Positions 8,709 through 16,281 of a DNA stretch of 64,000 bases are shown here, piece by piece. The position numbers were made by a program, and so were the translations under genes. Numbering within the stretch: the stretch's first letter is position 1; each line of letters starts with the position of its first letter. The DNA comes from Domibacillus robiginosus (lineage in GTDB: Bacteria > Bacillota > Bacilli > Bacillales > Domibacillaceae). The notes under the pieces were generated by a model. It saw only the letters and a list, made by a program, of their open reading frames with translations. It did not search any database and was not told the origin of the DNA. The DNA lies in the NCBI RefSeq assembly GCF_000966195.1, contig NZ_LAHL01000001.1, forward strand, positions 58,199 to 122,198, in the 5' to 3' direction.

Positions 8709-9111
8709 TACTTCCTTTCCTGCCCGACTCAGCCCTCCTCTGGGTGCTGCGCTTTTTCTTGGCTGCCTGCGAAGTGAAGTGAACTACATTGAGCCCCAAA
8801 GCACATGTACCAAGAACAATTAGAGAAATTTTCATCATGCCGACAGCGGACAAAATGGCTTCAAATGTCCAAATTTCATAGATCCAGGCTCCAGCAGCCT
8901 GCACCAAAAACAGAGACAGGGCAAGAAGCAGCAATGACGTTCTGTATTTGTTTCCTGTATGCTGCAAGGCTGCGGCTGCATAAAAGATGGCCAATCCAAC
9001 TATGATTATGAAGAGAGCCTTAGAAGGGGGAATGTACCATTCCTGGTACATCCCAGCGATTCCAGCCGCTCCTGCTGTAGCGGCTACGAGTAATAAAGCA
9101 CCTTGCTTCAT
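8626..9111 (-). CDS. Four-helix membrane protein, probable membrane half of coupling protein
   Basis: This 161-residue protein has about four hydrophobic segments (near residues 3-20, 31-50, 58-78 and 85-108) and then a basic cytoplasmic tail rich in Lys and Arg. The gene ends 83 bases inside the coupling ATPase gene in a different frame, and its own start overlaps the stop of the upstream small gene (ATGA). VirD4 proteins usually carry two N-terminal membrane helices, which the downstream ATPase lacks. I infer that this protein anchors the ATPase. I do not recognise a named family. Confidence 0.75.
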   Translation of the reverse strand: MKQGALLLVAATAGAAGIAGMYQEWYIPPSKALFIIIVGLAIFYAAAALQHTGNKYRTSLLLLALSLFLVQAAGAWIYEIWTFEAILSAVGMMKISLIVLGTCALGLNVVHFTSQAAKKKRSTQRRAESGRKGSIVQMFKRNQAEKTVAIVLGESVKAGRD

Positions 9112-9299
9112 TTATGATTCATGCGCAGTTTGCGCTTCTCCACTTCAATCACAAAAATCAATTCGTCCTTCATCAGCTCTTTCATCAGTCCGTACATTCT
9201 TTTTTGAGATGCGCGCGGCATGACGGAAATTTCTTCATTCAACAGATGGCCATTGTCAATCAGCCCGGTTATTGTCTGAAATTCTGGAAGCAAGCTCAT
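9108..9299 (-). CDS. Small transfer-operon protein, 63 residues
   Basis: A short, charged, soluble protein with a strong AAAGGAGG site nine bases before the ATG. It reads MSLLPEFQTITGLIDNGHLL and then a lysine-rich end (ELMKDELIFVIEVEKRKLRM). Its stop overlaps the start of the membrane protein gene, so translation is probably coupled. The strong ribosome site, overlap and operon position support a real gene. The family is not recognised; a small accessory or adaptor for the coupling proteins is possible. Confidence 0.65.
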   Translation of the reverse strand: MSLLPEFQTITGLIDNGHLLNEEISVMPRASQKRMYGLMKELMKDELIFVIEVEKRKLRMNHK

Positions 9300-9314
9300 A
9301 GATTCATTCCTCCT

Positions 9315-10325
9315 TTATGATGTAACAGTTCCGGCGGCTTGGATTTCGCTTGGATGAATGTCTTCATAGTCAATATGGTGAACGTCCTGCAGCAGTTCCT
9401 GATGAAACTCCCTCATATGTGTTAGGACCAGAATCCGCCTCTGATCCCGGTCATAGGCTTCTTTCCGGTACCGTTTCAGGCTGTATATCTTCATTAAATC
9501 TGTATCGAGCAGGCTGACTAGATACTTTTCTTCTCCATCGTGCTGCACAAGGCGATCAAATGCTGAGTAAAGCAGCGGTTTTTCTGAAAGCGGTGTGATG
9601 TCGTGTTCTGACAACACATGAAATATATTTTTTTCATTGTCCATAAACTGAAGATATGTTTTGCCAAATGTATAAGGCATAACTTTCAGAGAGCCCCCTG
9701 TGATCAACTCTTTTCCTGGGTTCACTGCTTTTAAAATAAAATCACTGAAAGAAGCCTGTCCTTTTGTAAAGATGATAAAGTTGTGCATGGTCGATTCCTT
9801 GATTTCTCTTACCACTTTCATGATGTATTTAGGCAGAGAACGGCTCATGAAAATATAAAAGCCATACTCTGTTCCGTCGGGGCTGATAAGGGAGCCGTGA
9901 ATATTGTTTCCGCGGTTGAGACCGTACATGGATTTTATTTCTCTGCTGTCACGCATCCTCCATCCAAATGGTGCTAGGTCAATCATCAGATCATTTGCCG
10001 AAAGCAGGTATGGCAAAAAACTGCGCGTTACCTTTAAATCTTCTGCTTTTCGCTCCACTGGAATCCCTATCTTTTGAAGCTGGGAAATGCCCTTATCGGT
10101 CAAGCAATGGCAGGCACCCATTTTCCTTCCCTTTTCTGAAAGAATAGGGAGCGAATAAATCCAATCAGAATTTCTCAATACATGCGTTTTTTTATTCGCG
10201 TAATGGGACGTCATCTGAAAACGCCGCATCAGCTGCTGCGTACTCAGCGCACGGTATTGATAGAGTATGTGCAGCATCTCGATATCGCGCGGCTGGATAC
10301 TCTTCACTACCTGTTTTTCGCTCAC
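9315..10325 (-). CDS. Replication-relaxation family protein
   Basis: About 336 residues. The N-terminal winged helix reads IQPRDIEMLHILYQYRALST, QQLMRRFQMTSHYANKKTHV, then CLTDKGISQLQKIGI. This is the pattern of the replication-relaxation family, which is common beside transfer genes in Firmicute plasmids. The remainder is a mixed alpha/beta domain (EYGFYIFMSRSLPKYIMKVV; HNFIIFTKGQASFSDFIL) with no obvious catalytic set. The GTG at 10325 is preferred because AAAGAGG is eight bases upstream; a GTG at 10334 overlaps that ribosome site. It begins directly after the structured intergenic region that may hold oriT, so a role in DNA processing at that site is a reasonable inference. Confidence 0.75.
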   Translation of the reverse strand: MSEKQVVKSIQPRDIEMLHILYQYRALSTQQLMRRFQMTSHYANKKTHVLRNSDWIYSLPILSEKGRKMGACHCLTDKGISQLQKIGIPVERKAEDLKVTRSFLPYLLSANDLMIDLAPFGWRMRDSREIKSMYGLNRGNNIHGSLISPDGTEYGFYIFMSRSLPKYIMKVVREIKESTMHNFIIFTKGQASFSDFILKAVNPGKELITGGSLKVMPYTFGKTYLQFMDNEKNIFHVLSEHDITPLSEKPLLYSAFDRLVQHDGEEKYLVSLLDTDLMKIYSLKRYRKEAYDRDQRRILVLTHMREFHQELLQDVHHIDYEDIHPSEIQAAGTVTS

Positions 10326-10359
10326 TTTCTTCACCTCTTTTTTGTGCTAGGCTGGGATT

Positions 10360-10642
10360 GTTTAGTTAAATCAATCCTCCATACTTCCGGATTGGTTCAA
10401 CTAAACCTTTCCTTTTACACCAATCCGGTGGCAGCTGCTCAAAACGTGATCTTATCCATCTTTCTCTTCCTTTTTTGGGTAAGAATGTGGGCTTTCCTGT
10501 TATAGGTTGCCTGATTGCAGTAACCGCCAGGTGTCATCAGGATTTTTTCAGGTAAGAATGGGCAGGTAAGGACTGGCTCCCCCTTTTTACCCCTTCAGTT
10601 CTTACCCGGAAAATTTTCTGTTCTGCAAACCGGTTCTTACCC
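10360..10642. other. Structured intergenic region, candidate origin of transfer
   Basis: This gap inside a tightly packed operon has dense symmetry. GTTTAGTTAAATCAATCC (10360-10377) and GGATTGGTTCAACTAAAC (10389-10406) form an 18-base inverted repeat with two mismatches and an 11-base loop. CCGGATTGGT (10387-10396) also pairs perfectly with ACCAATCCGG (10420-10429). Further on, GGTAAGAATG occurs at 10478 and 10551 with T-rich 5' and GGGC 3' flanks, GGTAAGGACT at 10565, and inverted TTCTTACCC at 10599 and 10634. Such nested inverted and direct repeats next to DNA-processing genes are typical of oriT. No relaxase is visible in the window, so the call is a candidate only. Confidence 0.5.
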
Positions 10643-10646
10643 GCTT

Positions 10647-11348
10647 TCAGCTCCAAATTTGCCTGTACTCTTCTGATTCCTCAGTGTGAATTCCTCTATT
10701 TTTTTTCATTTTTTCCTCCTCGCTTCTTTTGTTTTTTTGCTGCTCCACCTCTTCAATAATGGCCGCTTTTAATGACGCATCCGGATGCATTCTTTCATAT
10801 TGGTGGTGACGCTCTATATAGCCAAGAAAATCCGCAAGATTCTCTCTTGCCAATACGTACATCTGCACATGATCACCGTGCGGATCATGAAATCCCTCTT
10901 CCATTACGGCAAGATAGCGCCAGCTGTCATCCCGTATTAAGCCTGTCTGCCTGACGGCATCGAGTAAAAATTTACGGTTTCGATTGTCAAGATCCCGGAT
11001 GATTCGGTCTTTAAAGTAATGAATAATGAAAATCGCTGCCTTATCGAATCTTTTTTCAATGGAAAGCTGCTCACACGCTTCGAAAGTGGACCGGAAGTAA
11101 TAATGGCGTATAGCTGCTCTATACTTTCCATCCTGCTGATAAAGCGGCATCAGCCCTTCATAGGCGAATTGATAAACAGGATAGCCATTCACTGCTAACA
11201 CTTTCGCCCTCGCTCTGGGATAAACAGTAGAGACTGGCGGGAGCACGGCATTGTCATCGAGTTCAAAGATTCTCCCCATCACATCACTTTTCAGCACCTC
11301 CATATACCGCAGGAGTTCCTTTAATTCCTCTGCTTTCTCTTTCATCAT
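10647..11348 (-). CDS. RusA-like endonuclease
   Basis: About 233 residues. The stretch RDLDNRNRKFLLDAVRQTGL followed by IRDDSW matches the RusA pattern D-x-D-N...K...D......DD, whose acidic residues bind the metal that cuts Holliday junctions. The C-terminal 40 residues are very charged. The ATG at 11348 (or 11345) lies behind AAAGGAGGTGATC, a 13-base perfect match to the 16S anti-Shine-Dalgarno end; the in-frame GTG at 11354 lies inside that site and is rejected. Position in the transfer operon, next to the oriT candidate, suggests work on branched DNA during transfer or resolution of plasmid multimers. RusA assignment rests on the motif only. Confidence 0.65.
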   Translation of the reverse strand: MMKEKAEELKELLRYMEVLKSDVMGRIFELDDNAVLPPVSTVYPRARAKVLAVNGYPVYQFAYEGLMPLYQQDGKYRAAIRHYYFRSTFEACEQLSIEKRFDKAAIFIIHYFKDRIIRDLDNRNRKFLLDAVRQTGLIRDDSWRYLAVMEEGFHDPHGDHVQMYVLARENLADFLGYIERHHQYERMHPDASLKAAIIEEVEQQKNKRSEEEKMKKNRGIHTEESEEYRQIWS

Positions 11349-11413
11349 GATCACCTCCTTTCATGACGTTAAATGACCTCTTATGCCTAAAAGAACAAGG
11401 CTGAAAAACTGAA

Positions 11414-11540
11414 CGTCGGACACTTATTTTGCTGGCATACTAAAAAACCCTTACGTCTGACGTAAAGAGGCAAAAAGCTTATTATGACGGGCTTTGTTAC
11501 ATTAAAAGTGTCAGACGTCAAAAGTTAAGATGTCGGACTT
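11414..11540. repeat. Cluster of GTCNGAC repeats
   Basis: GTCGGAC (11415), GTCTGAC (11455, inside the palindrome TTACGTCTGACGTAA), GTCAGAC (11510) and GTCGGAC (11532) fall within about 120 bases between the wall-hydrolase gene and the RusA-like gene. The even family resemblance suggests a protein-binding site (operator or DNA-processing site). The palindrome could also act as a weak hairpin in RNA. Confidence 0.4.
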
Positions 11541-11597
11541 TTTTGGTAAAACCCTTGTTATAACGGCTTTTCTTTGTTTTCCAACGTCACGAAGCCA

Positions 11598-12668
11598 TTA
11601 TTCATTTACTTTCGGAGAAAAATCTTTTACATAATCCATCGGATTAACCGCTTCTCCGTTTATCCGCACTTCAAAATGAAGATGTACCCCGTATGAATGA
11701 CCAGTAGTGCCCATCGTTCCAATTTGCTGTCCAGCTTCTACAGTCGTGCCGGCAGGAATCCCCTTTTTACTCATATGTGCATAGCGGGTAGTCACCCCGT
11801 TTCCATGGTCGATGATTACCAAATAGCCATATCCCTTTCCTTTCAACGCGCCATTCAGTTCACTGACAATCACTTTGCCGGGCATAAAAGCGACAATCGG
11901 CTTATCCAGATCATTCCCGCCTGCTATATCAAGCCCAGCATGGAGTTTGCCCCACCGCTTTCCGTAAACAGACGTGACATTTTTAGTATGCGGAACCGGC
12001 CAGGCAGTATCGCCTTTCACCTCGACCGCTCCCGCACTTACTTCCGTAATTCCGCCCGTATAGCTTTCAAAGAAGCCCATCACATCTGCCACATACTTTT
12101 GGCTGTGATTGTACGTAAAGACTGCTTTTCTTGGATCCGTTTTTGCTCCGGAAGCGGCTAAATAATTTGCTGTGGAATGAAGCGCATCATCAATATTCAT
12201 CGGGTCGGCGACTCCATCGCCATTGCCATCCACCCCATAGCCGCCATACTTTTTGATCTGACCTACATCAAGCATGGTATCTTTATCGATACTTCCCCGT
12301 CCGAGACCTGAGCAGGTCGGATGGCTCCAGCCAGTCCAGGTACACGGCATGAATTGCGTCGGACCAATTGCTCCCGCGTAGCTCTCAGATAAATTAGAGC
12401 TGAAGTGGGTTTCAACCCGATGAATGGCGGCTAAAAGCGTCCAGGGAACACCATATGCTTCTCCCGCTTTCTGATAATGTTCAATGAATTCCTTGGGTAC
12501 TTCATTTTCCCCAAGCTGGCTAAGCTGTACAGTCCCGGGTGTTCCCGTAAATTCAGGGGCTTCTTCTTCAACATTTGTGACTAGGACAAACGCGAAAATA
12601 AGCACCCCGATTATCATTACAACCGGCACGCTAAGAAAAATGGGAATGATCAATAGCCATTTTTTCAC
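11598..12668 (-). CDS. Bifunctional wall hydrolase, lytic transglycosylase plus M23 peptidase (VirB1/CwlT-like)
   Basis: This 356-residue protein has an N-terminal membrane anchor (about residues 5-30). A lysozyme-like transglycosylase domain follows (YGVPWTLLAAIHRVETHFSS with catalytic Glu, AGAIGPTQFMPCTW, DALHSTANYLAASGA). The C-terminal M23 metallopeptidase domain has the zinc residues HAGLDIA and HLHFEVR and the loop GNGVTTRYAHMS. It would cut glycan strands and peptide cross-bridges locally so the transfer channel can pass the wall. The usual two-domain hydrolase of Tn916/ICEBs1-type elements has NlpC/P60 instead of M23, so the M23 partner is a variation. The GTG start at 12668 follows GAGGGAGATGAG. 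Confidence 0.92.
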   Translation of the reverse strand: MKKWLLIIPIFLSVPVVMIIGVLIFAFVLVTNVEEEAPEFTGTPGTVQLSQLGENEVPKEFIEHYQKAGEAYGVPWTLLAAIHRVETHFSSNLSESYAGAIGPTQFMPCTWTGWSHPTCSGLGRGSIDKDTMLDVGQIKKYGGYGVDGNGDGVADPMNIDDALHSTANYLAASGAKTDPRKAVFTYNHSQKYVADVMGFFESYTGGITEVSAGAVEVKGDTAWPVPHTKNVTSVYGKRWGKLHAGLDIAGGNDLDKPIVAFMPGKVIVSELNGALKGKGYGYLVIIDHGNGVTTRYAHMSKKGIPAGTTVEAGQQIGTMGTTGHSYGVHLHFEVRINGEAVNPMDYVKDFSPKVNE

Positions 12669-12694
12669 CTCATCTCCCTCCCTGTGAAGCTTTG

Positions 12695-13363
12695 CTACTC
12701 AAGATAATTAATCAAAAAATCAACGACCTTGTATTCACCTTTCACCTTTTCGAGCTTCAATTTATACAAATCTGTTTCGTCTCGCTTTACAGCATCTGCA
12801 TTCGTTACTTTCCCATTCACTTTTGCATTCCAGACCATTACGTCAGCTGTTGGCGCAAACGGCTCGATCATTTCTAGAGAGACCAGCTCTCGCTTTACGG
12901 TCATTGAAGTAGGGCGCTCCGGGCTTTGTATTAATAGCTGATATAGATCTTCACTTATTGTATCTTTGCTGTTTTTAATATTGTGGAGTGGATCCCGGCC
13001 ATCGTAGGGATAGAAAGCTCTAACAAATTTTTCAGCAGCCGCTTTAGATTGCGTTATTTCTTCCTTCGTAAAGATTTCCTCCATCGTAGGCGGCAATTCT
13101 GATTCATTGACACGGGTAGCAGAAATCTCCCCTGTATCGCCGTAATCCTCAGCATAATATTGACCCATTGTTTCTGGTTCAGCTTCACGATCATAGCTTG
13201 CTGCTTCGGTCTCCTGCTTCTCGTTTTCTTTTTCCTCAATAGAAGAGGGCTGGTTATCCTGTTTTTGTCCTGCAAAAAAGCCCAGCACTAATAGCGCAAT
13301 GGCTATACCCATTACGCTGTTTACAATCCACTGTTTAACGTGACGATCTAGACGCTGAAACAA
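12695..13363 (-). CDS. VirB8-like membrane protein of the transfer apparatus
   Basis: This 222-residue protein has one membrane segment (about residues 14-31: VNSVMGIAIALLVLGFF), a long acidic linker, and a C-terminal domain (AAAEKFVRAFYPYDGRDPLH; LKLEKVKGEYKVVDFLINYL) that resembles the NTF2-like fold of VirB8/TcpC-type proteins. The TTG start at 13363 has AAGGATG upstream and lies three bases after the stop of the VirB6-like gene, so translation is coupled. A scaffold role in the channel is inferred from topology and position. Family assignment is moderate. Confidence 0.65.
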   Translation of the reverse strand: MFQRLDRHVKQWIVNSVMGIAIALLVLGFFAGQKQDNQPSSIEEKENEKQETEAASYDREAEPETMGQYYAEDYGDTGEISATRVNESELPPTMEEIFTKEEITQSKAAAEKFVRAFYPYDGRDPLHNIKNSKDTISEDLYQLLIQSPERPTSMTVKRELVSLEMIEPFAPTADVMVWNAKVNGKVTNADAVKRDETDLYKLKLEKVKGEYKVVDFLINYLE

Positions 13364-13365
13364 TG

Positions 13366-15669
13366 TTAATCATCCTTTTTGTTGTCTTGTTTAAGGTGAT
13401 AAAGTTCGTCCTCCGGCTCTTTTTCCGCTGTATCATGAGAGTCTCTGTAACTTTCTTGATCATCTTCCGGCCCTGCGTCCAATTCTACCGGTCCAGCATG
13501 AACTTTATCCGTCTCCTCATTTCCAATTGGATACAGTACTGGATGGCTTTCCTGTCCTTCTGCTGGCATAGGATGATTGGTATCATCGATATCCAAATAA
13601 ACGGTTACATCTTTCATTTTTTCTGCTGGTTGGGTATCCATCTGTACACTGTTATAATCCAAAACAGGGTCGCTCTCCTTTTCATCTTGTTTAGATGGCA
13701 TGTGCTCCTGCAGGCTGGCTAAATTAGCATATAAATCATCATCCTGATCGCTGGAATAAGACCTGCCTTCTGACTCTTCAAACGGCTTATTGTGTGGCGG
13801 CATTTGAACAGGTTCATTCTCTATTTCCTGAGGCTGGCTCCATTCTGCATTTTTGATCTCTTCCGCTGGCAGGTCATCCTGGTGTTCAAAGGACTCTTTT
13901 GGTATATTGTCTTCTTCATCGTACTTTTTCTCCCTTTCTAAAAAAGCAGGCTCTGAAATTGGGGAACTATAACCGGGCTGGTCTGCATCAGCTTTTTGCT
14001 GGTTCTGTTTATTAGGCGTCCCTTTTGCAGCGTGTTTTTCATGCAGTTGCACTAGCAGCTGGGCCTGGCTGATACCTGACGTGATACTTTGAATATTTCC
14101 CTCGCCAATTGCAATTTGGCCGACTTTACTGCCGATATTTGCGCCAGCTGCAATGCCAGCTCCTCCTGATACCACACCGCCAACTACCGCTCCAGCAACT
14201 GCAGCTGTACCCTGCACTCCAGTTTTAACAGGCCGAGTAACGGCTTCTTGAAGTGAACCAACTTCAGCACGCAATGCCTGAAATTCTTTGGAACCTGCAG
14301 AAAAGATATTTTTGATTCGGTTTCTGAGAAGAAACATAAGCGCCAGCAAAATGAACTGTAAGACGCAAACTATGATATATTCAGATGCCCCTCCAACCGC
14401 AATGTTATTCAAACTGTACACAATCTCTGATATGGCAAAGACTACAATCGCTCCGAAAGAGACAACAATTTTTAAAACAAGAGGCAGACCTAACTCAATA
14501 AAATACTTTTTTAACACGCCAAACTGGCCTGGAATCGCTGCAAACAACAAAGCAAAAGGGGCAACGGCTGCAATTCCCATAAACCAAAATTGAAATACCA
14601 AAAGCAGCAGTGCTAACAAAAAGATAGGGATTGAGCATAGTCCATTCACGAGCAAGTATAAAGGTGTGAAAACCGCCCGCTCCATGACCGATCCATAGGT
14701 CATCATAATGTTGCCATTCTTTTTCACTTCCACATTCCTAACATATTGCAGACGATCGTCTCCTGGCTCTTTTTTAAGCAATGCTTGAACTCTCTCGTTT
14801 CCAATATCGTCTACTTTATCTGTTCCATATTGCATAAACAAGTATGGTCGATCTACAAACAGTGTCCATATATTATCCATCATTCTTTCTCTTAATGTAT
14901 TTTCGCTCAGATCACCTGAGCTTTCCTCCTTATCAGCAGCTTCACTGTTTATAGATCCGGATAAAACTAGTTGGCTTGCTTCTGTAGTAACTTGATTGAC
15001 TCCTGTAAGGAACGAGCTATAATTCGAGAAAAGTAACAGGGCAACCGCAAAAGTAAGCACTGTTTTCATCATTTCCCCGATTGTTTCTGTCGCTGCTCGT
15101 TTCCATACATATAAATAACAAGCGTATGCAATAGATAAAACAGCGATTACACCTGCCAAGCTTCCAAACAATCCAGAACTTTCAAACCTCGTATCTGAAA
15201 TACCAGTAACCTCTTGCATAATTATCTGCAACTTCTCAATAAGCTGGTCAATTAAATCAAAATCGTAAGATAAATTTAGCACTGAAAGCATAAAGTTAGT
15301 TGAACCAATGTTAAACTGGAAAGCATAATTATTCAGTATATTAATTGCTTCATAAAGTTGACCCATCGTTGCTTCTTTCAAAGCAGCACCACTCACATAA
15401 CTCCAGCCAGTCTGCCACCAGCTTTTAGTTTCTTCGTCCTTCATTTGTTCCTGATTAAGCGGCACTATATCAAGCATGTAATGGGCCTCATCCTTATTCA
15501 ACTCTCCGTATTTATCTGTATAAAGAGTTGAAAATATACTAGTTTGCTTTACTTCTTCAGTTTTCTCGTTACTTTCCTCGTTATTATCTTCCGCCTTAGT
15601 TACGCTGTATGACAGAGCGTTTATAGCAAGCATTACACATAAAAAAACTGCTAGAGTTGTGTAGCGCAT
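13366..15669 (-). CDS. VirB6-like polytopic channel protein
   Basis: A 767-residue protein with a signal peptide or first helix (TLAVFLCVMLAINALSYSVT), several hydrophobic segments (around GVIAVLSIAYACYLYVW, TVLTFAVALLLFSNYSSFL, LYLLVNGLCSIPIFLLALLL, FWFMGIAAVAPFALLFAAIP and YIIVCVLQFILLALMFLL), a glycine/alanine-rich stretch (AAVAGAVVGGVVSGGAGIAA) and a long acidic, probably disordered tail of about 230 residues. This matches the large membrane proteins of Gram-positive T4SS (Tn916 Orf15/ICEBs1 ConG type). The ATG has no ribosome site of its own; a 13-codon leader frame just upstream has one and ends 5 bases before the ATG, so the gene is probably translated by coupling. Confidence 0.88.
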   Translation of the reverse strand: MRYTTLAVFLCVMLAINALSYSVTKAEDNNEESNEKTEEVKQTSIFSTLYTDKYGELNKDEAHYMLDIVPLNQEQMKDEETKSWWQTGWSYVSGAALKEATMGQLYEAINILNNYAFQFNIGSTNFMLSVLNLSYDFDLIDQLIEKLQIIMQEVTGISDTRFESSGLFGSLAGVIAVLSIAYACYLYVWKRAATETIGEMMKTVLTFAVALLLFSNYSSFLTGVNQVTTEASQLVLSGSINSEAADKEESSGDLSENTLRERMMDNIWTLFVDRPYLFMQYGTDKVDDIGNERVQALLKKEPGDDRLQYVRNVEVKKNGNIMMTYGSVMERAVFTPLYLLVNGLCSIPIFLLALLLLVFQFWFMGIAAVAPFALLFAAIPGQFGVLKKYFIELGLPLVLKIVVSFGAIVVFAISEIVYSLNNIAVGGASEYIIVCVLQFILLALMFLLRNRIKNIFSAGSKEFQALRAEVGSLQEAVTRPVKTGVQGTAAVAGAVVGGVVSGGAGIAAGANIGSKVGQIAIGEGNIQSITSGISQAQLLVQLHEKHAAKGTPNKQNQQKADADQPGYSSPISEPAFLEREKKYDEEDNIPKESFEHQDDLPAEEIKNAEWSQPQEIENEPVQMPPHNKPFEESEGRSYSSDQDDDLYANLASLQEHMPSKQDEKESDPVLDYNSVQMDTQPAEKMKDVTVYLDIDDTNHPMPAEGQESHPVLYPIGNEETDKVHAGPVELDAGPEDDQESYRDSHDTAEKEPEDELYHLKQDNKKDD

Positions 15670-15674
15670 TATTT

Positions 15675-15733
15675 TTAGGCATAAAAATAATCCCTTAATA
15701 TAGATAAAGGGATCAAAGCCTAGTGCCTCCTTT
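15675..15733 (-). promoter_or_regulatory. Leader open frame and hairpin before the VirB6-like gene
   Basis: AAAGGAGG (15726-15733) is followed nine bases later by TTG (15716) that opens a 13-residue frame, MIPLSILRDYFYA, ending at TAA 15675-15677. The VirB6-like ATG comes next at 15669. ATCCCTT and AAGGGAT inside the leader form a hairpin. This could couple or attenuate translation of the large membrane protein. Direct observation of the signals; the function is inferred. Confidence 0.4.
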
Positions 15734-15766
15734 CAGAAACTTATTTCAAAAAATTGAACAGCTCTT

Positions 15767-16267
15767 TTAATCTGTATATTCGTGAACAAGAGTACCTTCT
15801 TTTTTCTTTTCTTCTTCTGGAAATACTTCTTCTATTTCATCATTTAGAATCCCTGTTGAAAGCGTTAGTTTCCACTTTTTGCTTTCATCTTTAACCATTT
15901 TGATGTACTCTGTATCGCTAGTCATAGAAGCACTGTTAGGCATATCATATTTGACTCTATAGTATAATTCTTTACCATCATAAATATTGTCATATCTTCT
16001 AATTTCATATCTGTCTTTTAATTTTTCTTCAGATCCAGGGTTATCATGACGACCAGGAACCAAAACATCATTTTCAATGCCTTGCTTAAGTGCTTCAGAT
16101 GTTAGTATTTTTGACTTTCGATCATCGTCTTGTTCTACAACTGCAGCAATGTACTCATAAGCCACTTTATCTGCAGCTTCAAAATCTTCCTTTTCTCCAC
16201 AGCCAGTGATCACTAAAAGCAATAGCAATCCAACACCTACAAAGAACCAGTTTTTCCGATTTATCAC
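15767..16267 (-). CDS. Transfer-operon lipoprotein
   Basis: This 166-residue protein has a lipoprotein signal (WFFVGVGLLLLLVITGCG) with Cys-23 of the lipobox ITGC as the predicted lipidated residue. The mature part resembles a small secreted alpha/beta domain (ADKVAYEYIAAVVEQDDDRK; ELYYRVKYDMP; KWKLTLSTGI) similar in style to NTF2-like lipoproteins. GTG start at 16267 with GCGGAGGTG upstream. It lies between VirB4 and VirB6-like genes and probably sits on the outer face of the membrane as part of the channel. No named family recognised. Confidence 0.75.
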   Translation of the reverse strand: MINRKNWFFVGVGLLLLLVITGCGEKEDFEAADKVAYEYIAAVVEQDDDRKSKILTSEALKQGIENDVLVPGRHDNPGSEEKLKDRYEIRRYDNIYDGKELYYRVKYDMPNSASMTSDTEYIKMVKDESKKWKLTLSTGILNDEIEEVFPEEEKKKEGTLVHEYTD

Positions 16268-16281
16268 AAAAACACCTCCGC

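Noticed and set aside
11598..12668. Phage endolysin
   Set aside because: The transglycosylase plus M23 protein has a membrane anchor and lies inside the transfer operon with no phage genes around it.
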